A stretch of DNA of 64,000 bases, taken from positions 98,020,854 to 98,084,853 of the forward strand of contig OY821521.1 in assembly GCA_963682025.1 (NCBI GenBank), read 5' to 3'. The notes under the pieces are model-generated. The model did no database searches, was not told where the DNA came from, and saw nothing but the letters and a program-made list of their open reading frames with translations. A program made the translations under genes and the position numbers. The stretch is from Cordilura impudica (taxonomy: Eukaryota; Arthropoda; Insecta; Diptera; Scathophagidae). Shown one piece after another: positions 45,318-54,715 of this stretch (positions are counted from its first letter, which is position 1; every line of letters starts with the position of its first letter).

Positions 45318-47796
45318 TTAACCCTTTCCTATCTGACGGTACTAATAAGTACCACCTTTTGTAACGGTAAATTTAACAAACATGAGATCGCAGCAGCTTA
45401 CGCTCTGCTTCAATATCTATTCTAAAACAATTGAGCTGTCTAACAAAAAAAATTGTCTTGAAAAAAAGTTAAAAATTGCTAATTAGTATCACATTGAACT
45501 TGGAACTTGAAGGTGCATTGTTAAGAAAAAAATTCCCATTTTTCATTGCAATATATATATAGATTTTACAAGGCAAGTTATATTTTTTTTTATACATAAT
45601 AAGTTAGCAACCTGTTGTTAACTGTTTTTATTATGTTAAATGTATTTTATACGTTTTATGTGCATAAAATCTGCAAAAAACAGTTAGGGACTTACAAGTA
45701 CCGACAGTGACTTTAAGCATTTTTTGAGTTCTGTTTTTTTATATGTATATTTTTGCAATGTTTGCTTTTTAGATGGATATTTCTAAAAATATTGAGCTAA
45801 TAGAAGCATTATTGATCGAGGATATCCCAGAATGCGATTCTGCGTCAGATGTGGAATTATCTGATGATGAAAATGACATTCATCAACCCTCAATAAGTAT
45901 CGATGAACTTCTTGATGAAGCAGTACAAGAATCTATTTACACATTGGAAGCTGAAAATAAAGCAGACGATGAACCTCCTGAAGCTGCAACTTCTTCTACG
46001 AGTTTACAATCTTCCAAAACAACCACTGGTAAGTCATCGCAGTCGAACAAAAGAGTTCCAGAACCTGATCGGAAATGGAAAAAACGCGATGTTGAGACAT
46101 ACTTACCAGAATACTCTGAAAACACTTCTGTCGTGGAGGAATGTTTCTGTAAATGCTCTACGCCTACGGATGTATTTTTGGTTATAATTGATACTATTCT
46201 TGATGATGTTGTTTATCAAAGCAATTTGTATGCCATCCAAAATAACAAGACTCTCAACCTCAAGAAAGAAGAGCTTTTGGCTTTTATTGGCATTAACTTT
46301 TTTATGGGCTACAATACTCGTCCTGCTTGGACTGATCACTACTCTTCTGCTCCGGATCTTCACAACCCACTTATAAGTACGACAATACCAAGAGATAGAT
46401 TTGCCGCTATATTGTCAAACTTACACTGTAATGACAATTCTAAAATACAACCCAATTGTAAGGACAAGTTATGTAAGATGAGACCTGTATTAGACAAGCT
46501 AAACCGAAAATTTGATGAGTGTTATCATGGAACCAGAGAATTGAGTGTAGATGAATCTATGATAAAATTTAAGGGTAGGTCTGTACTCAAACAATATCTG
46601 CCCATGAAACCTATAAAAAGAGGGTACAAGCTATGGTGCTTAGCTGATCAGAGAGGTTTTATAAAAAAAATTATTGTATACCAGGGAAAAGACGATAAAA
46701 TCAGCGCAAAGTTTTCTGAATATACTTTAGGGGAAAGAGTAGTATTGGAGTTGACTAAACAAGAATGGGGAGAAGAAAAAGTTATATACTTTGACAATTT
46801 CTTCTCCTCTCTTTCTTTACTCGAAAAGTTAAAAAGTGAAAAAACTTTTGGATGCGGCACAATAAGGTCAAACCGTAAGGGCATTCCCAGTAATATGGTA
46901 ATCGACTCCAAACTAAAAAGAGGAGAGTATGATCACAGATTTTCAGATTTGAATATTGGCTACTGGAAGTGGAAAGATAACAAAATAGTTCATTTTGTTT
47001 CAAATCTTCACGGCAGTGAAGAAACTACCGTTTTACGAAAGCAGAAGAATGGAACCAAGTCTACGGTTAGTTGTCCTAAGTCTGTAAAGGATTATAACGT
47101 ATATATGGGAGGTGTTGACACCGCTGATCGATTGAGAGCTCTCTATTGCGTTGACCGTAAATCGCCTAAATGGTGGCATAGGATATTTTGGGGTGTGCTA
47201 GATATCGCTTTTGTAAATGCTTATATTGTACATGGACTTATAATTGAAAAATCTACAGTCAAAGATTTTAGAAGATCAGTAGCCCAAGGTTTAATGGCTT
47301 TGAAAGATGTGGGTAAGAAAAAACGAACACCAAAAGACAATGTTTCAAGTCCTTGTTCGAACAAAAGGCGCAAAATAGACTTCTCTACATTGAAAGATGT
47401 AAGGCTTGGTAACAGAGGCATTCATTGGGCAGTGTTTGTCGAAAGAAGGGGAAGATGTGAGGTATGTAGCATGAAGAAGGTACAATCCAAGCCTCATTCC
47501 AAGTGCTCTCACTGTGATGTGATTTTATGCCTGAACGAAAAGAAAAACTGTTTTGCTGAATATCACGAGGCAAATAATAAGCGTTTTTTAAATAATGCCT
47601 TTAATTTTTATTTTTTTCATCTGTGACATTAATAGACTGACGGTACTTATAAGTCTAGGTCCTAAAAGTAATACTAAGAATAAAAATAAAAAATTTAAAA
47701 AATCAGTAATTAGTTTCATTTATAATGTGTATTCATAATAATAAAGAAAAATTAATAGTTTTTGACTCTACGTCATAGCCGGTAGGAAAGGGTTAA
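45318..47796 (+). mobile_element. piggyBac-like transposon, structurally complete
   Basis: TTAA at 45318-45321 and 47793-47796 flank a 2471-bp element whose ends match in reverse for 11 of the first 12 bases (CCCTTTCCTATC and CCCTTTCCTACC). Inner inverted motifs are also present: GGGACTTACAAGTACCGACA at 45687 against the reversed TGACGGTACTTATAAGTC at 47638, and a palindrome GGTACTAATAAGTACC right after the left end (45339-45354). TTAA duplication, 3-C start and an uninterrupted transposase are hallmarks of piggyBac. The complete ends and ORF suggest recent insertion and possible activity. Confidence 0.93.
45773..47626 (+). CDS. piggyBac-like transposase, intact
   Basis: 617 codons without interruption. 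Layout: acidic N-terminus (residues 1-65, EDIPECDSASDVELSDDEN), Ser/Thr linker, then the DDE_Tnp_1_7 core. The three catalytic Asp are visible: D260 in LSVDESMIKFKGRS, D341 in VIYFDNFFSSLSLL, D449 in YMGGVDTADRLRALY; their spacing is close to that of Trichoplusia piggyBac. The C-terminus has a Cys-rich zinc-binding domain (CEVCSMKK, HSKCSHCDVILC, NCFAEYH, from residue ~563) used for end binding, preceded by a basic stretch KKKRTPK and NKRRKID that can serve as nuclear signal. It would excise and insert the element at TTAA without footprint. The ATG lies immediately after 'tgtttgctttttag', a good splice acceptor, so an upstream non-coding exon is possible. AATAAA signals follow the stop (47677, 47749). 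Only this protein in the window looks functional. Confidence 0.95.
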   Translation: MDISKNIELIEALLIEDIPECDSASDVELSDDENDIHQPSISIDELLDEAVQESIYTLEAENKADDEPPEAATSSTSLQSSKTTTGKSSQSNKRVPEPDRKWKKRDVETYLPEYSENTSVVEECFCKCSTPTDVFLVIIDTILDDVVYQSNLYAIQNNKTLNLKKEELLAFIGINFFMGYNTRPAWTDHYSSAPDLHNPLISTTIPRDRFAAILSNLHCNDNSKIQPNCKDKLCKMRPVLDKLNRKFDECYHGTRELSVDESMIKFKGRSVLKQYLPMKPIKRGYKLWCLADQRGFIKKIIVYQGKDDKISAKFSEYTLGERVVLELTKQEWGEEKVIYFDNFFSSLSLLEKLKSEKTFGCGTIRSNRKGIPSNMVIDSKLKRGEYDHRFSDLNIGYWKWKDNKIVHFVSNLHGSEETTVLRKQKNGTKSTVSCPKSVKDYNVYMGGVDTADRLRALYCVDRKSPKWWHRIFWGVLDIAFVNAYIVHGLIIEKSTVKDFRRSVAQGLMALKDVGKKKRTPKDNVSSPCSNKRRKIDFSTLKDVRLGNRGIHWAVFVERRGRCEVCSMKKVQSKPHSKCSHCDVILCLNEKKNCFAEYHEANNKRFLNNAFNFYFFHL

Positions 47797-48309
47797 GCTT
47801 TGCTATATTTTTATTCGCAAAACATTGTGAATGCGGATTAGAATTTGTGAAAGCATTTTGTCCCTGCGCATTATCGTGAATGCTACGCTTTCTTAATTTT
47901 TTTAAAATTCTTTGATTAGTTAATCGAATTGAACTGAGGAGCATTAGAATAAGGAAGTCATTTCTTTAAGAAACACAAAATATAAATAATTTAAACAAAC
48001 AATAACTTGAGTGTTATTTTACATCTGTTTTTAGTAGGCAATAAATGTCTCGAACGTCACGCGAAATTTTGGGAAAAAAAACAATTAAATTAAGAAAAAT
48101 TTAAGTTAAAAATCATTGTTTCTAAGGTTTTGAGACATTTATTTTGACTTAGTGTATTTGCAAAATAAATTTCTTTAAAAAAAGCTAAAAAGTAGTAAAT
48201 GCCTTGAACGCTACTTTTATTAATTTTGTAAATTTCTTCCAACTACTTAGGAGTAAAACTACAATATTAACGGTCGCTGATAGATCTCCAAGGTATAGAG
48301 AAAAAATAA
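47797..48309. other. No gene recognised
   Basis: AT-rich flank of the piggyBac element. The minus-strand ORF 48267-48641 is a shadow of the decayed plus-strand sequence to its right. Confidence 0.35.
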
Positions 48310-49330
48310 AGATCGATAATGAGCGTAAGGAAGTATATAAAAGTTAGAAAAAGGATTAGATTTTTATTTTTACTTAGTAATACGACTTTTAATAGAAATG
48401 CGGAAGAATGAAATGAGGTGACTTGCCCAAGAGGGTACTTCAGAGGATACGAGCTAAAGAAAGGTAATACGTTCGTGCTAAAAGAGAGCCCAAAAAGAAA
48501 GAGAAATTTCAAACTAATCATCCCACAAGTAGTATAGCAACTCCAGCATATTACACCCCTGAAAGTATTTCTGGATTCATCAAAACTTTCAAGTAATGAA
48601 AGACAAATGTTACCAAGATCAACCGAACTAAACCAAATCAAAGAGATATAGAAATCGGCTTAGAAGCAGAAATCAAGAACTACAATTAGAAATCTAGCGC
48701 TTAAAACAACAACTTAAAGAAACTAAAGTACAAAGGAGATGTCAAGGCGTAAAGAAACAAATACAAAAGAAGTCGAACAAAATTCTTAGTTGTAATTGCA
48801 AAACTTTCAAAGAAATTTTGGCTCAGTTAAAAGCGAAATATAAAGAATGGAAGTTTACAGTTTGCTCGCTTATGACCTCCAAAGTTTTAAAACGTTACAG
48901 GTTGAAGAAACTGCTGACCATTAAAAAAGAAGTGCAAATGCTGTTACTAACTTCTTTATTTGGGATTAAGCAGGATTTGCGGTGGAAGGAAGGAAACTGT
49001 CACTTATGGAAAAATAAAAAAACAAAAACGATAACATTATGATAGGATGAAATACCAGAATGAAGTATTTAAAAGTGAAAATAGCAGTATCGATTTGTCA
49101 TATGCAACGTTTACGCGACTAAAACACTTTTTTTTTGTAGAAAAAAACCTTCAGTTTCGTATAGAAATACCTGTGCTTGAATAGAACACGCCAACATGGA
49201 TTTAAATGTTTTGAAACTATTTCAACAAAAAGCTGTTTCTGAAAGAAGTGCTGCACGGCTAGTGGAATAAGTTGTGTGCAATTGTGAATCAACTTTATGC
49301 GCTTGGGATGCAATTGTGTAAATAATATCA
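48310..49330 (+). pseudogene. Decayed transposase-like gene of unknown family
   Basis: Plus-strand text in several frames keeps a consistent order: a basic region (RAKERYYVRAKREPKKKEKF), TPAYYTPESISGFIKTFK, a coiled-coil-like part (RNQELQLEIQRLKQQLKETK if stops are ignored), then KFLVVIAKLSKKF, the block TSLFGIKQDLRWKEGNCHLW (open frame 48818-49042), SENSSIDLSYATFTRLKHFF, and near 49170 a C-A-stop-I-E-H-A-N-M-D-L motif followed by spaced Cys. I recall the same succession (basic region, coiled coil, DD-containing block, C-x-C-x-x-H-x-N-M/F) in repetitive uncharacterised insect proteins, but cannot give a family name. Many stops show that it is dead. Confidence 0.4.
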
Positions 49331-50356
49331 ATGGCAGATTGTCAGCGAAGAAAGATTGAATAAATTGAGTTCCTCCTAGGATAAATTTAGGCTTCAGAGA
49401 AATAATCTCTTAGAAAACGATATACAGCGACGTCAACACTGATTCTGAATAAAAGCATCTCCAATGGAGTATACGCATACTTATTATTACAACTGTTAGT
49501 ACTACTAGAATAATATACTTATTTTTATTTTTTTATAAAAGAATAAAGCCGTCTATGTTTTATTTTCAGCTTGGTTTACATTTTTTTAGTTAAGATTAAG
49601 AAAGTATTTTGAATGTCACAAAATGTCTTGAAAACTAGTTCTTTTTTTCAGAATCGTATTTTTTACTTTTTTCTTCTTTTTTTTATTATAGCAACGTCAT
49701 CACTTTATTAAAATCCTTAAAGTGATGCCCTTTCGTGGAAAATTTTCAAAATTTTTAACGTAAAACTTTAAAAGTAACTGATTGCTTTCAGAAAAATATG
49801 AAACCTTAAAACAAACTTTAATTTTTTCATTATTCAAATGATAATTTTTGAAAAATTTTATCTAAATAATTAAAAACACAATTTTTATTTTAAATATCTC
49901 AAATATCTTTACATATAGTGATTTTCGTGTATTTTTGCAGAAATTCTATTATACCTTAAGGGGGCGGGGGGTAAAGTTTTTAAAGCGAAAAAAGGCGTAT
50001 TTCATATTTTTTTTTAAGATATGAATAATGTTGGACTATTTATTTCATATACACGATATAGTATAACTTTTGAGGTATGTCTGAAAAAATTTTCAAGTAA
50101 AAATATTAATAAAAAAGTTCGTGACAGCGAATCTTCGGAGGCGTTGTGGTTTTGCGGTGAACATAATAACTCGCTACCGGATCATGTGAAATAAAAAAAT
50201 CGAAATGCGTTTAAAAGGTGACATGTTTCCCGATGAAATCACGAAGAGTTTTTTATTTTTTTTTTTTTTTTGCCAGCATATTAAAGTGAATAACACGGTT
50301 TTTGCTCTAAAATTTCGGTGAATTTGTTGTTAAAAATGGGAAAGAAAATGGAAACT
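49331..50356. other. No gene recognised
   Basis: AT-rich, homopolymer-rich. A short G-rich run 'gggggcggggggtaaagt' occurs at 49961-49978. No ORF supported. Confidence 0.35.
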
Positions 50357-51168
50357 AAAAACAAGTAAGAAAATTACAGTCGGTCTAGCCCGACTATGCG
50401 ATACCCTATACCATGGTTTAGAGACCATATCTCTTCGGTCCAACTAATTGGATATAGCAAATAAGCATAAACCAAATTTGAGTGGCATTTTTATTAATTT
50501 TTTTCGCTGCAGATATGAAAAAGTTCATATCGGATACTATATTTATATGGGGCTACGTCGAAAAATTGACCGATCCTGACCATATTTGGTAAAGTCACTT
50601 ATACTTTGAAAAAATATATACAAACCAAATTTGAGAAAAATCTGTGCAATATTTTTGTTTTTTGATAGATTTAAGTGAAGATCGGGAAGCAGCTCTATAT
50701 GGGGCCTATGACTAAGAATTTTCCTATAGGGATTGTCTTTGAACTACTGATTAATGGATGTAATAAACAAATACAAACCCAATTTGACTGAGATCTATAT
50801 GATAATTTGGAACTTATGGCAATTTATGTCGATTTCATAGGGGTCATTTGTATGAGGACTAGGACTGAACATGGACCGATTCTCAACAATTTCAATAGCG
50901 TTCATCTCTTGGCTGATGAAGGCTTATGTATCATCATCAAATTATGTTCATATTTGCGACCTGTAGTTTGATTACAAGGTTTACATGAACACACAGACGG
51001 ACGGACAGACGGTCGGACGGACGGACGGACATTGCTATTTCGACTCAAAAAGTGATTCTGAGTCGATCGGTATAATTAAAGATGGGTCTAGGACGAATAT
51101 TTTTGGTTGTTACAAACAGCAGCACAAAGTCATTATACCCAAACCACATAGTGGTATAGGGTATAAAA
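50357..51168 (-). mobile_element. Helentron-like repeat (HINE), copy I, full length
   Basis: Complete inverted copy: ACAAGTAAGAAAATTACAGT, palindrome AGTCGGTCTAGCCCGACT (one mismatch), GATACCCTATACCA at one end; GTGGTATAGGGTATAAAAAC at the other; hairpin 'tcgactcaaaaagtgattctgagtcga' and a (GGAC)n microsatellite at 50997-51031. About 812 bp, close in length to copy B. Confidence 0.8.
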
Positions 51169-51434
51169 ACTGTACGTGGTTACCTTTTGATTTATGTGTA
51201 GAAATAGTGTCTAAGATTTTGAAGTATGATGTTCACGGACTACAAACGTGTTATTTGCGAGAAAATCGATTTAAAGTTTAGTAAAAACTGATATACCTTA
51301 TGAGCCCGGTCGCTGGAAATGCTTTATCTTCTTTAGTCTTGCCGCGATTTACTTGAAATTTTGACACAACGCTCTCAACATGTTTTACATTCAGAAAATA
51401 AGATGCAAAAAAAGGAGTGATTTAAATTTCCTTC

Positions 51435-51915
51435 ATCCGATCGATCTGAAACTTGGAACATACACTTGCTGTGAAAAAAGATTAACTTTGAATTAGTCAC
51501 GCACGGTCACGCATGGTCACGCAAAGTCACGGAGTGATCTAAATGTCATGTACTTGCTGTAAGGAAAGATCAACTTCGACATAGTCACTCACAGTCACGC
51601 ATAGTCACGCACAGTCACGGAGTGATTTAAAACCCATTTCCCCTTATCCGATCGATCTGAAACTTGGTAGATAGACTTGCTGTGAAAAAAAGGTTAACTT
51701 TGCCATAGTCACGCATAGTCACGCAGACACACGGAGAGATTAAAACCCCACTTGCCCTCATCCGATGGATCTGAAACTTTGACCAATGACTTGTTATGGC
51801 CAAAGATTAATTTTAAGATAGTCACACACAGTCACGCACAATCACGGAGATATTCAAAAGAGAAAGAAAGAGTTTTAATAAAAACTTTGTTTTTAGGGGT
51901 TAGATTATTTAGTTT
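51435..51915. repeat. Repeat family K, copy 2, with internal tandem units
   Basis: About four units of 80-115 bp, each with 'ccgatcgatctgaaacttgg', 'gacttgctgtgaaaaaagat' and 'agtcacgcatagtcacgcac', then the family terminus 'gaaagaaagagttttaataa'. Units differ, so the array is not brand new. Non-coding; the ORF at 51752 is repeat text. Confidence 0.65.
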
Positions 51916-52320
51916 CCAAAAATTACATCGGTTGAGTTTATCATTTTATTATATTTTGTTGGAATTTACAATATGATTCATTCTTTCACAATTTGATTCC
52001 TTTAATTTCCTTTCGATTAGAAATTCGAAAACAAATTAAAAATTACATACAGATATTATTTGGAGTATATTAACCAATAACTTTTCTGTTTAAAATTTAT
52101 TGTTATAATATTTAGGGTTGGAGCATAATCTACTGGATTTATATTAGTTGCCTTGTTTGAATAAGTTTAATAATATGGCCAAAATTAAACCGAATTAATT
52201 TTTCTGTTACTCCTTGTAACAAAAAAATTTTAACAGACATCAAATGTAAACAAAAGGAAACTACAGTTTTGATGTTATTTCCATTTAATTGCATCTTACA
52301 AAAAAATACTACTTTTATAG
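51916..52320. other. Flank or 3' region of the following transposon relic
   Basis: AT-rich with no ORF supported; may contain the right end of the minus-strand DD37E relic. Confidence 0.35.
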
Positions 52321-53400
52321 TTCCAATCACATGTTATGAAATTATGGACCATTTCCGGAAATTCTTCCATTAGGTACTTTATACTGGTCTCTGTAAATTT
52401 TTTTGAAACAGATAGTACATCTATGTTTGATATCATCCACATTTTGGGACACCATTACACACTCTTCAATTCCTTTTTCACAAGAGCCCAATATCTCTCT
52501 AATGGCCTAAGCTCCGGACAATTGGAGGATTTATCTCCCTTGGTACAAAATCAAACTTAGTGTTCTTCTACCACTCTAGAGCTTTTTTATCGTTGTGAAA
52601 GGATGCCAAATCGGTCCAAAACTATAAGGACACATTGTGTAGCCTCATGAAAGGAAGGAGTTTTTTCTTTTGACTCCTCTCAATATGAAATTCTGTATTT
52701 ATAGTGCCCGTTGTAACAAATGGATTACTTCCTTTGCCGCAACTGCATATTATTTGCCACACCAGGAACTTTTTTTTTGGAAATTTCGTCTATTTTGTTG
52801 GTCCTAAACTTATTTAGCAACATACAAAATTTGATCCGGAAGCTGTCAAAATTCTGCCATCGCGTACGTTTCATTGTCCAATTTGCAGCAAGAGTATTTT
52901 TTTATGAAACACGATTTCAATTTCCATGCTCGGTTTTTGGCCTCTAAATTTTTACAAATTCCCTGCCTGCAACATTTTTGACTTTTTATGTTTTCAAACA
53001 TGCAATGCCTTTAACTTTTCGCACCAAATAGGCCGAGCACTGAGCAGACCGGGCTGCTTTTTACCGGATGTTTTGGGAAGTATTTTCAATACGGTTATTA
53101 GTGTCTTCGCCTTACAAACATCATGATGACCTTTCTTTCTTCCCGAAACAGGCTTCCTATCAATGGCCAAATTCTCCTTATATTTTCTAATAACATCGGA
53201 ATCAGATTGACATTTGATTCTTTGGCAAATTTTTATAAGAGCAAGTGGGATTTTTTCGAAAATATTTTTGCATGTCTGCGGCATGGCAATAGACACTCAT
53301 TAAACACACTACAAAAAAATGTAGCACGTACTTCTATTTCAACACTCATTTTAATCAAACTAATGATAAATGAACAAGCTTCTCATTAACGTGATCCAAA
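52321..53400 (-). pseudogene. Tc1/mariner-type transposase relic, DD37E
   Basis: Minus strand. 53296-52994 reads KICQRIKCQSDSDVIRKYKE then NLAIDRKPVSGRKKGHHDV, the N-terminal helix-turn-helix region with the GRK/GRP motif. Further on, a DNETYAMAEF block carries the first catalytic Asp (family MDDETYxKxDF), then KSSWCGKYAVAAKE-like text. The last core reads WTDLASFHNDKKALEW, a stop, FDFVPREINPP and, after a one-base shift, NCPELRPLERYWALVKKELK. Counting across the stop, 37 residues lie between the Asp of TDLAS and the Glu of PLERY, which fits the DD37E group known from mosquitoes. It is dead through stops and frameshifts. The plus-strand ORFs at 52336-53389 are shadows. Confidence 0.75.
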
Positions 53401-54715
53401 AAAAATTAAATAATGCTTGCGAAAAAAGCGTGTGCTCAAATTTTTGCGATCCCGCTCCTTAGATATTTTCTTACTAAAAGATTGAAGTTTATAAGGTGGT
53501 TTATAAAGAAATTGTATTGCAAATATTGAATAATTACAACAAAAATGCTTATTTCTACATTTTCTAGTACTACCCGCATTCCAACCAATCCTTTTTCTGT
53601 TTGCATCAAAAAAACGTGAATAGTCCCAGACAAAAAATAACATACAAAGAAATCAAAAGGATCACTTACTAATGAACCGGATGTGGTTAAAAATTGAATC
53701 AACCCAAATGAATTTTACGCAAGCTTACCGAAAGTTGTCTTTAATGGATTCTGGAAAGTTCATTGTAAGTAATGCAGGAGAGTAAATGAAAAAGTGATTT
53801 TACGTTCTTTTTCATAAGTGGAAATATTTTTAATTTTATAGACGCATAAATTAATATTGAGATTTTTGAATTAGCTTGGAACAACTTCCAAACATAAAGA
53901 AAATCTTCACATACTGTTACTTTGGAAACAGTGCGAAAGTATTTCTTGAAGAATGACTCAATTTAAATTTGCTGTCATTATTTTAAACCTGTGTTCCGCT
54001 TAAAGTAAACGATGCAAATATTATCCATGAATAAGTTTCTAATCATCAGAGTATAAAATTCAAATCACTTCTAAGTTTTGTGAGTTCCATATGTACACCT
54101 AAAATTCAATGTGTGAGTTTTTCCGGAGCGTGTAAGATACAGTTACGTGCACACAATTAGTAACGATGCATATATAGCACGTCAAATTCTGTGGTTTTCT
54201 AGAATAGCCGCGTATGTCATAAAATCAAAATGTTCAGGAGAGCCAAAAAACGTTATATTTGAAATTATGGGCTCGATATAAAGTATTTAAGACTTTTTAT
54301 TTAACAGTCCTGTAGATATGGGCAATAAATACTTTATAAAAAATTTTGAGTCAAAACTATTAAGAGGAATAGATCCTAGAGAAGGACGAAAAAAAATATG
54401 TAAATTACACTTAAAGTGTGTGCAGATAAAACAACTTATGTCGACAAAAGGCGTTTTCGTTTGTTAGATTTATAGTCATTTTTCAGACATATTGCAATTA
54501 CTACTGTAATTAATATGCAAATTTTAATTTTGTTTAAATGGTGCGTTTTCTTTGAAAAAGAAAACTACCAGTGCAACTACACATTTAGACATAAGTTGTT
54601 GTTGCTTGAAAAATTGATTTTCAAGAATAATAGTGACAACCAAGCGTACACTTAATTTTTTTTTATTAGTCATCAATTTAATTAACAATATTAAGTTAAT
54701 AAAGAAAATTATATA
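53401..54715. other. No gene recognised
   Basis: AT-rich. Minus-strand open stretches at 53386-53702 probably include 5' sequence of the DD37E element but show no motif. The rest is featureless apart from a 'gacataagttgttgttgctt' phrase near 54590. Confidence 0.35.

Noticed and set aside
51480..51850. Regular 'agtcacgcacagtcacgg' units as a possible regulatory array or CRISPR
   Set aside because: Units are irregular, shared with two other dispersed copies and enclosed by transposon-like ends.
53123..53389. Plus-strand ORFs over the DD37E relic and over the RTE LINE (for example 54774-55126, 56237-56470)
   Set aside because: They are antisense shadows of minus-strand transposon proteins whose conserved motifs are clear.
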